From NCBI GenBank assembly GCA_946414825.1, contig CAMKQB010000005.1, positions 1 to 49,691 of the forward strand: DNA of 49,691 nucleotides, written 5' to 3'. This DNA is from an uncultured Lachnospiraceae bacterium (GTDB taxonomy: Bacteria > Bacillota > Clostridia > Lachnospirales > Lachnospiraceae). Below the pieces are notes generated by a model. That model was not told the DNA's origin, made no database searches, and saw only the letters and a program-made list of their open reading frames with translations. The translations under genes and the position numbers were made by a program. Within the stretch, counting starts at the first letter, position 1, and every line of letters starts with the position of its first letter. Of the stretch, positions 8,504 to 17,700 are shown piece after piece.

Positions 8504-9664
8504 ATGGCTATAGCAGAAGTAATTAAGTATGAGGGTGATAATTCTACATTTGTTTGGAAACATCCAGCGGAAGATTTTAATACTAATTCACAGTTGATTG
8601 TTCATGAATCTCAAGAAGCTGTGTTTTTTCTGAATGGTCAGCCAATGGATTTGTTCGGTTCCGGAAAATATACTCTTGAGACACAGAATATACCATTGCT
8701 TAATAAAATTATAAATATTCCTACAGGTGGAGTTTCGGCATTCCATTGTGAGGTTTATTTTATAAATAAAGTTGAACAAATGGCTATTGTTTGGGGAACC
8801 GATAGTAAAATACAGTATATTGATCCGCAATATGGGTTTCCTTTATCTATTGGAGCTGGTGGTGAAATGAGCCTTAGAGTTTCGGACTCATTAAAACTCC
8901 TGATTAATCTGGTCGGAACAGAGGCTTTATTAAGTAGAGATAAGCTTGTTTTATATTTCAGGGCTTTTCTTATGGCAAGAGTTAAAACATATATAGCTCA
9001 AACAATTCGAAAAGAAAAATTGAATATCTTTGAGATCGATGAGCATTTGGTCGATTTTTCCAATGAAATAAAAGAAATACTCCGAAAAGATTTTGACGAG
9101 TATGGTATTTCTTTAGAAAAATTTTTTGTCACGAGGATTGTAAAGCCTGATGGTGAGGCTCAATATGAAAACTTTAAATCTTTACATTATCGACAGTATG
9201 CAGATATTGCAGATGCAAAAATAAGGCAACAAGTCAGTGTAATAGATCAGGAAACTGAATCGCAGAAGACTATTATTGAAGCACAGGGAATAGCTCAGAA
9301 GAGAAACATCGAAGGTTATACATATCAGCAGGAAAGAGGCTTTGATGTCGCTGAGAAAATGGCGGCAAATGAAGGCGCGGGTAACTTTAGCAGTGCAGGA
9401 ATTGGAATTGGAATGATGGCTGGAGTGGGCGGAAGCGTTGGAAATGCAGTTGGCACAGTGTTTTCAGGAGCATTGAACGGTATACAGCAAAATGTGACAG
9501 ACTTATTCTGTGAAGAATGTGGTGCGAAAATATTGCCGGGCGCAGAATTTTGCGATGAATGTGGACATCAGTTAAACAAGTGTGGAAATACATGCCCTAA
9601 ATGTGGTTATGCATTCGAGAGACCTGGAAAATTCTGCCCTAAGTGTGGTACTAGGAGAGGATGA
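8504..9664 (+). CDS. SPFH-domain protein with C-terminal double zinc ribbon (YdjI-like)
   Basis: A 386-residue protein. Residues about 1-285 form an SPFH/band-7-like region of the type annotated as virion-core-like or YdjI, with a coiled-coil segment (VIDQETESQKTIIEAQGIAQ) at its end. A Gly-rich hydrophobic stretch (~310-330) follows, then two zinc ribbons: CEEC...CDEC and CPKC...CPKC. In Bacillus, YdjI acts with a PspA homologue at the membrane, which suggests a membrane-stress or membrane-domain role; this is family knowledge, not shown here. GAGGG precedes the ATG. Its end overlaps the next gene by 4 bp (ATGA), so the two are coupled. It lies in an AT-rich accessory region. Confidence 0.8.
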   Translation: MAIAEVIKYEGDNSTFVWKHPAEDFNTNSQLIVHESQEAVFFLNGQPMDLFGSGKYTLETQNIPLLNKIINIPTGGVSAFHCEVYFINKVEQMAIVWGTDSKIQYIDPQYGFPLSIGAGGEMSLRVSDSLKLLINLVGTEALLSRDKLVLYFRAFLMARVKTYIAQTIRKEKLNIFEIDEHLVDFSNEIKEILRKDFDEYGISLEKFFVTRIVKPDGEAQYENFKSLHYRQYADIADAKIRQQVSVIDQETESQKTIIEAQGIAQKRNIEGYTYQQERGFDVAEKMAANEGAGNFSSAGIGIGMMAGVGGSVGNAVGTVFSGALNGIQQNVTDLFCEECGAKILPGAEFCDECGHQLNKCGNTCPKCGYAFERPGKFCPKCGTRRG

Positions 9665-10092
9665 AGCTTATGGGAAAATCCAAGATAATAAAATGTGTAA
9701 TATGGTTTTTGGCTTTTGCCTTATCGGTGTTTTTGCTCTTGGTAATTCCAGGCGGTTATAGTCAATCCATTTGGGTTACTTTTGTGTTCGATGTTATTGC
9801 ATTTGTGTCACAACTTATTTTGTGGCTGACCATATTTAATAGACCGGTTGGATCGAAAGGAGTATTTAATCGTTATCCAACAATGCTTGTATCGGCATTA
9901 TATTTGATTGTTGAATTTATTATCTGTATTGTTACTGCAGTAACGGGATCATTAATTCCATTTAAAACGTCTATGATTATTAACTTCATTGTAATGGTTA
10001 TAGCATGGATTGTTCTCTTGATGATGATTTTATCAAAAGATCACGTTGAAAGAATAGATTCTTGGCAAAAAGACCATCATGTGGAGTTGTGA
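9661..10092 (+). CDS. Small four-helix membrane protein of unknown function
   Basis: A 143-residue protein with four clear hydrophobic helices (for example CVIWFLAFALSVFLLLVIPG and IIVMVIAWIVLL-like stretch near the end) and a charged cytoplasmic tail ending WQKDHHVEL. No recognised motif. The start overlaps the SPFH gene stop and the next gene follows after 30 bp, so the three genes form one transcription unit. It may be the membrane partner of the SPFH protein; this is inferred from coupling only. Confidence 0.7.
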   Translation: MKLMGKSKIIKCVIWFLAFALSVFLLLVIPGGYSQSIWVTFVFDVIAFVSQLILWLTIFNRPVGSKGVFNRYPTMLVSALYLIVEFIICIVTAVTGSLIPFKTSMIINFIVMVIAWIVLLMMILSKDHVERIDSWQKDHHVEL

Positions 10093-10122
10093 TACATATT
10101 TTACAAGAGGAGGGGGTACTAA

Positions 10123-11208
10123 ATGAAACAGTTGACATGCGATATGTGTGGGGGGACAGATTTAATTAAGCAAGATGGAATGTTTATATGCCAAACTTGT
10201 GGAACAAAATATTCTGTTGAAGAAGCAAAAAAAATGATGATAGAGGGATTAGTGGATGTTTCAGGAAGCACTGTTAAAATAGACGATGAGGATAAAATTG
10301 ATAATTTGTATCAGCTTGCTAGACGAGCAAAAAACTCAAATAATTATGAGTTGGCTTCCAAGTATTATAATGAAATAGTTATGTCATATCCTAATGATTG
10401 GGAGGCAAATTTATATGTTTTATATAATCAGACATTAAATATTAAAATGATCGAAATCGAACAAATGACACAAACTGTTTTAGATTCTGAAGGGGGACTG
10501 TATGAATTAGTTAATGAAAATATAAAATCCCCAGAAGAAAAGAAAAAAGCGCTTACTGAGATAACAACAAGAATAATATCAATGGCTGAATTATTGTTCG
10601 GAGGTATCAAGAAACGTGCGGATAACCATGATGTAAGCATTCGTCATGAAAGTGTATATAGCACATCAAGAAATATTATTGAGATAGCATATCGTGCAGG
10701 TGAAAAATTAGAACTTTATTTTGGTGATGAATACTCAGATTTGATAGAAAAGTGCTATAAGAAAGGGGTGGAATTGCATTATAATTATGTATTCGAAACT
10801 GGTAAACCTCTTACGAAAATGCTCTATAAAAAGGATTATGATGATATAAAAATACATTGTGATGTAATAAAAAAATATGATCATGCATATCAAATGAAAG
10901 ATATAGTGATTTTTGAAGAACATAGTTTTTCAAATGGAGGGTGTTATATTGCTACTGCTGTTTACGGATCTTATGATTGTCCTGAGGTTTGGACTCTTAG
11001 AAGATTTCGTGATTATTATCTAGCGAAAACCTGGTATGGAAGAGCGTTTATTCGAACATATTATATAATTAGTCCTATTCTTGTAAAGTGGTTTGGACAT
11101 ACCAAATGGTTCAAGAGAATGTGGAAAGGAAAACTTGATCGAATGATTAAGACTTTACAAGCTAAAGATTATAAATCAACACCATACGAAGATAGGGAAT
11201 GGAAGTAA
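10123..11208 (+). CDS. TFIIB-type zinc ribbon protein with C-terminal CFI-box domain
   Basis: A 361-residue protein. Residues 1-30 are a zinc ribbon (CDMCGGTD...CQTCGTKYS) of the type in many Firmicute stress proteins. Next comes an acidic linker, a helical TPR-like middle (NYELASKYYNEIV), and a C-terminal CFI-box: GGCYIATAVYGSYDCPEVW then TLRRFRDYYLA. The terminal part ISPILVKWFGHTKWFKR is amphipathic and may touch the membrane. GGAGG precedes the ATG. Biochemical function is unknown. Its place after the SPFH and four-helix genes suggests they work together. Confidence 0.75.
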   Translation: MKQLTCDMCGGTDLIKQDGMFICQTCGTKYSVEEAKKMMIEGLVDVSGSTVKIDDEDKIDNLYQLARRAKNSNNYELASKYYNEIVMSYPNDWEANLYVLYNQTLNIKMIEIEQMTQTVLDSEGGLYELVNENIKSPEEKKKALTEITTRIISMAELLFGGIKKRADNHDVSIRHESVYSTSRNIIEIAYRAGEKLELYFGDEYSDLIEKCYKKGVELHYNYVFETGKPLTKMLYKKDYDDIKIHCDVIKKYDHAYQMKDIVIFEEHSFSNGGCYIATAVYGSYDCPEVWTLRRFRDYYLAKTWYGRAFIRTYYIISPILVKWFGHTKWFKRMWKGKLDRMIKTLQAKDYKSTPYEDREWK

Positions 11209-11246
11209 CAGGCTTTATGGACAAATTTTTTTGAGGAGTTTAGAGT

Positions 11247-11711
11247 ATGGAACAAAGATGGATTTCATTGATAGAATTTTCGCAAATATCTGGAGTCTCT
11301 GTGGCTACAATTAAATTAAACTATAAAAGTATTCCAGGAATTGTAAAAGAAAATAAAGATTTTAAAGTTCTTTATGGCTCGCGTTATCCTTATAATATTG
11401 GATCCGCCAAAGTTAATGATGAAATATCCAGAAAATGTATTATTCTAAAGGCTATTAATAAAAGGCGATATTTATCTTGTGAAAAATTGCATTGTTACCA
11501 AGAGGAAATGGATGTTTTATTGGAAGAACTATTTGAATGCGGTTTGATACAGAGTAACAACATTTATGAACAGACAGGTATAAATTCATATATTTGTACA
11601 GAAAAAGGTGCTAGAATGGCAGATTTAAAAATGAAGGAATTAAAAATTGAGATGGCGAAACTGTTAGGTGCTTTTATAGGTGCTGCTGCGAATGCGTATT
11701 TTAATTCATAG
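11247..11711 (+). CDS. Unknown protein with helix-turn-helix-like N-terminus
   Basis: A 154-residue protein I cannot assign. The N-terminal stretch EFSQISGVSVATIKLNYK looks like a MerR- or excisionase-type helix-turn-helix. The middle (KCIILKAINKRRYLSCEKL and a short CTEKGARMAD element) resembles a winged-helix repeat, and the C-terminus LLGAFIGAAANAYF is hydrophobic and Ala/Gly-rich, perhaps a membrane or self-association helix. GAGGAG precedes the ATG. It follows the SPFH cassette by 38 bp and ends in its own terminator, so it could be the regulator or last member of that unit. Confidence 0.55.
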   Translation: MEQRWISLIEFSQISGVSVATIKLNYKSIPGIVKENKDFKVLYGSRYPYNIGSAKVNDEISRKCIILKAINKRRYLSCEKLHCYQEEMDVLLEELFECGLIQSNNIYEQTGINSYICTEKGARMADLKMKELKIEMAKLLGAFIGAAANAYFNS

Positions 11712-11741
11712 ATAATGCATTGATTCTAGGTTGATACGATG

Positions 11742-11772
11742 GCTCTGTGAAAATACACAGGGCTTTTTCTTT
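11742..11772 (+). terminator. Intrinsic terminator ending the SPFH cassette
   Basis: GCTCTGTG pairs with CACAGGGC (8 bp with one G-U, loop AAAATA), followed by TTTTTCTTT. It separates the cassette from the ORF6N gene. Confidence 0.8.
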
Positions 11773-11879
11773 GTATTATAAGTTCAATGACAAAATGAAT
11801 AAAGTGTGTTAGACTTTTTCTATCTATAATAGAGTTTGATACTTTTTGACTATGTAGTTTTTGGTGATTAGGTTATATT

Positions 11880-11905
11880 TGTGGTCGCAGAATGCGACCG
11901 CAAAT
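11880..11905 (+). repeat. Palindromic repeat copy 1, upstream of ORF6N gene
   Basis: TGTGGTCGCAGAATGCGACC followed by GCAAAT. The core is an inverted repeat GGTCGCA-GAA-TGCGACC. It ends 20 bp before the ORF6N start codon, just before the ribosome-binding site GGAGG. A copy differing at one of 26 bases lies inside the gene at 12137-12162. A possible operator. Confidence 0.75.
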
Positions 11906-11925
11906 TTTGAATTGGAGGAAAATGG

Positions 11926-12915
11926 ATGGCAGAAAAACAAAATGCTGAAATAATTCCTATTGGAAATCTGAATGGTCTTGTATACACCATACGTGGTTAT
12001 TATGTAATGCTTGATACAGATGTTGCAATGCTATATGGATATACCGTAAAGAGGATTAATGAGCAGGCAAAACGTAATATTGATCGTTTTCCTGAAGATT
12101 TTATGTTTCAATTAAATGATGAAGAGGTTGAATTGGTGTGGTCGCAAAATGCGACCGCAAATATTAATCGTAAAAGCAGATCTAATCCTTATGTATATAC
12201 AGAACAGGGTACATATATGCTTGCAACGGTTCTTAAAAATGATATTGCAGTAACTCAAAGTATTGCAATAATGAGAGCCTTTCGTGAAATGAGGCATTAT
12301 ATTCGTCAAAACCAGCAGTTTGTGACCAAGAATGAATTGAAACTCTTAATGGAAACAACTGAGATTGATACTAAGTCGATTGTTGCAAGACAGGATGAGA
12401 TGGAAAATCAGATTGCCGCAATACATGAAAGTATAAATAAAATAAATGAGAATTTTGTTCAAGATACGGAAATAAAAAATTATGTAATATATAAAGGGCA
12501 GAAATTTGAGGCTGATAAAGCGTATATAGAAATCTATAAAAAAGCAAAGAAAAGTATCTATGTTATAGATGATTATGTGAATATTAAAACTTTGCATTTG
12601 CTGTCTCATAAAAAATCAGGTGTTGATGTAATGCTTTTTACTGAGAATAAGCGTGGACGAAATGGAGCGCTTACAGCCTCGGAAGTTACAGATTTTAATA
12701 ATGAATATCCGACGTTAAGGTTAAAACCTAATCCTGATTGTCATGATCGTTTTATTATCCTGGACTATGGATTAAGCGGTGAAAAGGTTTATCATTGTGG
12801 AGCTTCAAGTAAAGACGCGGGTAATAAAGTGTGCGCGATTAATTCAATAGACAATACAGCACTTATACATCCGATTATATCGTCATTACTTCAAAATCCA
12901 GATAAAGTAATATAG
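11926..12915 (+). CDS. ORF6N DNA-binding domain protein with C-terminal PLD-like domain
   Basis: A 329-residue protein. Residues about 10-115 form an ORF6N domain, a phage- and mobile-element-associated DNA-binding module (VMLDTDVAMLYGYTVKRINE, FPEDFMFQL, YVYTEQGTYMLATVL). A coiled-coil linker spans ~125-165. Residues ~175-329 resemble a phospholipase D-like fold with KSIYVIDDYV, then CHDRFIILD (H273, R275) and GASSKDAGNK. The usual HxK is HxR, so catalysis is doubtful and binding is more likely. GGAGG precedes the ATG. A near-perfect palindrome lies upstream and is repeated in its own coding sequence, suggesting autoregulation. Likely mobile-element cargo or regulator. Confidence 0.8.
   Translation: MAEKQNAEIIPIGNLNGLVYTIRGYYVMLDTDVAMLYGYTVKRINEQAKRNIDRFPEDFMFQLNDEEVELVWSQNATANINRKSRSNPYVYTEQGTYMLATVLKNDIAVTQSIAIMRAFREMRHYIRQNQQFVTKNELKLLMETTEIDTKSIVARQDEMENQIAAIHESINKINENFVQDTEIKNYVIYKGQKFEADKAYIEIYKKAKKSIYVIDDYVNIKTLHLLSHKKSGVDVMLFTENKRGRNGALTASEVTDFNNEYPTLRLKPNPDCHDRFIILDYGLSGEKVYHCGASSKDAGNKVCAINSIDNTALIHPIISSLLQNPDKVI
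12137..12162 (+). repeat. Palindromic repeat copy 2, inside ORF6N gene
   Basis: TGTGGTCGCAAAATGCGACC followed by GCAAAT, with core GGTCGCA-AAA-TGCGACC. It encodes the ORF6N residues VWSQNATAN. Identical at 25 of 26 positions to the upstream copy at 11880-11905. Confidence 0.75.
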
Positions 12916-13035
12916 GTAGAAGATAGATAGATTTCTACAATATAGTATTTGATAGTGTATCGCATAGTGTATTTTTTACTGTGTTTGGATAATCAATGTA
13001 GTGTTTTAGGGACTTGGCGGAGATTTACATCAGTT

Positions 13036-13077
13036 CTCTGACTCCGTCATTTCTAGGTTCGAATCCTAGTACCCCAG
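13036..13077 (+). other. tRNA-Gln 3' half, probable attachment-site scar
   Basis: The segment reads like a tRNA-Gln(CUG) from the anticodon loop CTCTGAC to the discriminator base: a perfect T-arm CTAGG-TTCGAAT-CCTAG and acceptor strand TACCCCA then G. No matching 5' acceptor (expected TGGGGTA) or D-arm lies upstream; the best alignment there pairs only 4 of 7. So this is not an intact tRNA. Integrases often recombine into tRNA genes between the anticodon loop and the 3' end, leaving exactly such a half. It marks the right border of the AT-rich island. The stretch 12916-13308 otherwise holds this scar, a terminator and a weak promoter. Confidence 0.65.
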
Positions 13078-13083
13078 CTTTAA

Positions 13084-13121
13084 AGGTCTTAGTGATATAT
13101 AAACACTAAGACCTATTTTTT
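13084..13121 (+). terminator. Intrinsic terminator after tRNA-Gln remnant
   Basis: AGGTCTTAGTG pairs with CACTAAGACCT (11 bp), followed by ATTTTTT. It is placed as the terminator of the original tRNA gene. Confidence 0.85.
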
Positions 13122-13308
13122 CGTTTAAATAAGAATTTTAGCTATGCTATAATAAAACTGCAATAGGAAAAGAAAATTAGATGAGCTGAATAAAATCATA
13201 GAAGATGGTGATGACGATATCTATTTTGAAGTATTGTAAGGAAGAAAGGCAAGAACTATTAATCTAGAGTACATAAAAGGATTTCTTTGCAAACTGGGGG
13301 GATAACAC

Positions 13309-14199
13309 ATGCTTATTGAGGAGAAGATATTAGAGAAGAAAAAGGGGTCAAAAGCGGATTTGATTATTCGTATTTTTGTAGTGTCCTTTGCTTCAGTCGT
13401 AATGGCCTTCAATATCAAAACCTTCGTTCATACAGGTGGTCTTCTTCCGGGCGGCGCCAGTGGACTAACACTTCTGATTCAGGAAATATTCATTAAATAT
13501 CTAGGCATTAATCTGCCATATACACTTATAAATCTTCTGATAAATGCATTTCCTATCTATATCGGCTTTAAATTTATAGGTAAGAAATTCACTCTTCTAT
13601 CTTGCTGGTGCATCATTCTAACCAGCGTACTCGCAGATATTATTCCGGCGTATACAATAACCCGAGATATACTGCTTATAAGTGTATTCGGTGGACTCAT
13701 AAATGGTTCTGCCATTAGTCTGTGTCTACTCATGGATGCGACCAGCGGTGGAACGGACTTTGTGGGAATATATCTGTCTGAAAAAAGAGGAGTGGATTCC
13801 TTCAGTGTGACTCTTATGATAAATGCTGCTATTCTCGCGATGGCTGGACTTCTCTTCTCGTGGGATAAGGCTCTATACTCTATTATTTTCCAATTTGCAT
13901 CTACAGTTATTGTGAGACTCCTTTATAGAAAATATCAGCAGGCGACTCTATTTATAGTGACCAATAAGCCTAAAGAGGTTTGCGATGCAATCAGAGAGGT
14001 TAGTAATCATGGAGCTACAGTTCTAGAGGGAGAGGGCTCTTACGAGCATTGCGAGAGAAATGTTGTCTATTCCGTTGTTTCCAGTTCGGAATCCAGTAGA
14101 GTTGTAAAAGCTGTCAAAGATGCAGATAAGGCGGCTTTTGTAAATGTATTAAAAACAGAAAGAGTAATAGGACGTTTCTACCAGCGTCCTACAGATTAA
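13309..14199 (+). CDS. YitT-family membrane protein (DUF2179)
   Basis: A 296-residue protein with five to six hydrophobic helices and a cytoplasmic C-terminal domain of about 80 residues (ATLFIVTNKPKEVCDAI, VLEGEGSYEHCERNVVY), the usual YitT plus DUF2179 layout. The N-terminal helix carries FVHTGGLLPGGASGLTLLI and the middle DATSGGTDFVGIYLS, typical for the family. The function of this widespread family is not settled; transport has been proposed. The ATG at 13309 has a GGGGGG-rich ribosome-binding site. Its base composition matches the downstream chromosome rather than the island before it. Confidence 0.85.
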   Translation: MLIEEKILEKKKGSKADLIIRIFVVSFASVVMAFNIKTFVHTGGLLPGGASGLTLLIQEIFIKYLGINLPYTLINLLINAFPIYIGFKFIGKKFTLLSCWCIILTSVLADIIPAYTITRDILLISVFGGLINGSAISLCLLMDATSGGTDFVGIYLSEKRGVDSFSVTLMINAAILAMAGLLFSWDKALYSIIFQFASTVIVRLLYRKYQQATLFIVTNKPKEVCDAIREVSNHGATVLEGEGSYEHCERNVVYSVVSSSESSRVVKAVKDADKAAFVNVLKTERVIGRFYQRPTD

Positions 14200-14202
14200 A
14201 CT

Positions 14203-14231
14203 AAGGGACGCCCATCCAGGCGCCCTTTTCT
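14203..14231 (+). terminator. Intrinsic terminator after yitT-like gene
   Basis: AAGGGACGCC and GGCGCCCTT form a stem with one bulged A and a six-base loop, followed by TTTTCT. It lies between convergent genes and may act on both strands. Confidence 0.75.
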
Positions 14232-14781
14232 AATAATCTTCATTTATATATGCATATCTCAGATGATCTCTGAACTTGCCGCCTATCAGTATGCTGGCGG
14301 TTTCAAAGCCTTCATGTATAAATCCAAGATTCTCAAGTATATGAATAGATTTTTCATTGTCTGTAAGAACTCTTGATTCTATTCTATGGATGTGCGCCAG
14401 ACTAAGCACATGTTCGATGGAAGCCTTGCACGCTTCGGTGCAATAACCATGTCCTTGGTAATCCTCGTGCTGATTATAACCGAATATTGTACTAGCATAT
14501 GGCTCCTTACGGATTCGGACAAAGCTAATGGAACCAATTATAAGCTCAGGATTCTCCTTCAACGCATAGTAATAATATGCGGATGTAAGGTTCTCCATAT
14601 TAGAGACCTCAGTCTCCAGGATTCTTCTCTGAAACTCCAGAGTATAGTACCTCTCTGTATGCACAGGCTCATACTGCTCAAAGAATTCCCTGTTATCAGA
14701 ATAATATTTCAGCATTTTCTCATCGAGTGCAGTATCAGAGGTCTGGATGATCAGTCGATCAGTTTCAAATGTATAAGGCAT
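14230..14781 (-). CDS. GNAT-family N-acetyltransferase (RimJ/RimL type)
   Basis: A 183-residue acetyltransferase. It begins with the TDRLIIQTSD strand typical of RimJ/RimL-like enzymes, and the acetyl-CoA loop is HEDYQGHGYCTEACKASIEH (Q-x-x-G-x-G type). It ends with NEKSIHILENLGFIHEGFE. The substrate could be a protein N-terminus or a small amine; it cannot be read from sequence. It starts 15 bp after the large ABC permease stop and shares that operon, so a link to resistance or export is possible but unproven. Confidence 0.85.
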   Translation of the reverse strand: MPYTFETDRLIIQTSDTALDEKMLKYYSDNREFFEQYEPVHTERYYTLEFQRRILETEVSNMENLTSAYYYYALKENPELIIGSISFVRIRKEPYASTIFGYNQHEDYQGHGYCTEACKASIEHVLSLAHIHRIESRVLTDNEKSIHILENLGFIHEGFETASILIGGKFRDHLRYAYINEDY

Positions 14782-14796
14782 AAGTATTCTCCTTTT

Positions 14797-17700
14797 TTAT
14801 TCCACAGATTTTAGTGATTCGGCCATGTTGATCCGTGAAAGCTTGCGACGCATGACCAGGTTAACCATTAAAGCGAATATAAATGTAAGTATAATAGCAT
14901 AAACATAACTGATAGTTTCAATATGAGTATTAAAATAAACCATATCAACTATTATCTGTGCCATTACATATTTATGAAGCAGTACGCCGAGTCCAAGCCC
15001 GACAATAGTACCTATAAGAGTTAGTATTATATTCTCACGGAATACATACGCAGAGGTTTCGTTTGGATAGAAGCCAAGAACCTTAATGGTGGCTATCTCG
15101 CGGATGCGCTCGGTAATATTGATATTCGTCAGATTATATAATACTACAAATGCTAGTCCCGCTGCACTAAGTATTACTATAAGAACTATATAGTCCAGGC
15201 TGGACATAGTCTTGGCCATTCTGTTTTTGAAGTCGTTGAAAACCGATACATTTACTGCGTCGTCACATTCAGACAGGCTGCGCTGGATATCATATATATC
15301 AGATCCTTCTGAAGAGTTAATATAAGCTCCATTTATATCGCCCTTTAGATCATCTGGTGACAGAATCACATAATTATAAACGTGATTAATGAAGATCCCG
15401 GAAACCGTCGCCTTTATCTCATTCATTTCATCATTTCGTAGAGTAATCTCATCACCTTCATTTATATGATATCTCTCTGCCAGACTTATACTGATTAGAA
15501 TCTCACCATTTTCAGGCAGGCTGAGAGGGTTTCCTGATGCGTCTTCTAATTTAAAGAAATGGTCGAAGCTGTCAGTGCCATTTCCGTCCAGATTTCCAAC
15601 AGGCGCGATTACATTTACGGCCTTTGATGCTTTGCTTGTAATTATGTCATATGCAGCCGAGCATATAAAAGTATATTCCTCGGTGTTACTATTTAGTGAT
15701 TCTATGATCTCGTCTGGAACAGTATTTGTAGTTCCGTTATTAAATGTGAATTCAGCATCTGCTACCTGGATATTATCATATTGACTTTCGGCGAAGCCAG
15801 CGATAGAGTCCTTCATACCGAATCCGGTGAGGACGAGAGCAGTGCATCCGCTGATTCCTATTACCATCATGAAGAAACGTCTCTTATATCTGAAAATGTT
15901 CCTGATAGAAACCTTATGCAGGAATTTCATTCTGTTCCATATGGCAGGTATATATTCCAGGAAGACTCTTCTTCCAGGCTTAGGTGCCTTCGGTCTCATC
16001 AAAGTTGCAGCGGATTCAAGAAGCTCATACCTACAAGATAATAGTGTGGTTCCTACAGAACATAGTAATGAAACTATTACAGCGATAAGAGCCAGCTTTG
16101 CGTTAAATATAAACTTAAGAGGAACAAGTATATACATCATTTTGTAGGTATTCCAGATAACGGCTGGAAATATGAATATACACGATGCATATCCCGCGAT
16201 GCATCCGATCAGGGAAGCACTTCCTGCATAAATAGAATATTTAAGTATGATGTCTCTATTACTATATCCGAGAGCCTTAAGAGTACCTATTTGGCTGCGT
16301 TGCTCCTCGACCATTCTGGTCATGGTAGTCATACAAACAAGGGCGGCGACCAAAATAAAGAATAATGGGAAGATTCTGGCTACTTGTGCAACTATATCAG
16401 AATCGCTATTGAAGCATACGTATGCGATATTAGAGTTTCTCTCAAGTACGAATGTGTCGGGAGTATCCAGATCCTCCAGATCTCGTTCAGCATCTTCTAT
16501 TTCTTTCTCAGCGTCAGCTATTTTCTCATTAAATTCAGCGAGCCCATCTTCGTATTCGGCGAGACCCTCCTCGTATTCAGCAAGTCCGTCCTCGTATAGA
16601 GACTTACTCTCTTCGAGCTTTGCGAGCCCATTATTATATGCATTTAGTCCGGAGTTATATTCGGCGAGTCCTTCATTATAGGCCGCAAGACCTGATTCGT
16701 ATTCCGCCATTCCAGCTTCGTATTTAGCGTAGTTTTCATTATATGTAGCAAGACCGGCATCATACTTATCTCTGGCGGCTTTTAGCTCCTCCCTTGAAGC
16801 GGCTATCTCGAGTCTTGAAGCCTCAGCAGTTGCTTTGTCCATTAGGCCGGCGGCTTCAGCTGTAGCTATTCCGGCTTCGGCACTATCGAGTCCCAGCTCA
16901 CCTGCTTCAATCTTAAGTATGGATGCATCTAGTTCAGCCTTTCCCTGATCGAGAGCTTCCTTAGAGGCATCAAGAGTCGCCTTCGCGCTGTCTAGTTCTG
17001 CACTTGAGCTGTCCAGAGTTGATTTGGCGCTACTTAGCTTGGCGGCGGATCTTCCAAGTTCTGCTTCGCCGTTATCTATTTCTTCCTTCGCATTATCTAA
17101 TTCTTCCTTGGCGTCATCTAGCTCAGTTTTGGCATCCTCGAGCTCCTTTTCTCCTTCTTCGGACTCCTCTTTTAAGGTTTCCTTGGCCTCCTGAATCTCG
17201 TCATATGCTTCCTGATATATTCTGTCATAGCGGTCCATAGCGGTCTTTTCAGTGATGTCCTCCCACTGAGGACGAAGAGAGTCCATCATATCATCATAGT
17301 CATCAGAATAAATCGGATGTTTCTCATCCAAAGTAACGTATATTTCAGTATAAATGTCATCGGCAAAGGCGTCTCTGGTCATATAGACAAAACCGTCCAC
17401 TATACCATTTCCTAGAGAGGTATTACCTCTTTCAAAATTTATATACAGACTGGAATCGGCGAAACCGACAACTGTATACTTATTTTTGGAGAAATGCTCA
17501 AGTGTGTCATCATCATTAGATGGAGAGAGCACCAGAGTATCTCCTAAAGAGAGTCCCTTTCGGTTATAGTTATCCAAGAGAACCTCATTTGGAGCGCTAG
17601 GAAGTCGCCCTTCTCTAAGTATCAGACCGTTTATATTATCGGTGATAGAGTGGGCTCTTAGGACTATATCCTTGCCATCATTATCAAGACAGATAACGTC

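Noticed and set aside
13003..13077. An intact tRNA-Gln gene ending at 13077
   Set aside because: The 3' half is perfect, but the upstream 30 bases give only 4 of 7 acceptor pairs and no D-arm or anticodon stem, so only the 3' half is real.
13178..13240. Short frame reading LDELNKIIEDGDDDIYFEVL
   Set aside because: About 20 codons with no start codon or ribosome-binding site; at most the tail of a lost gene.
16480..17200. Tandem repeat array or CRISPR in the region of the large permease
   Set aside because: The periodicity is the heptad coding pattern of a coiled coil, with no identical repeats or spacers.
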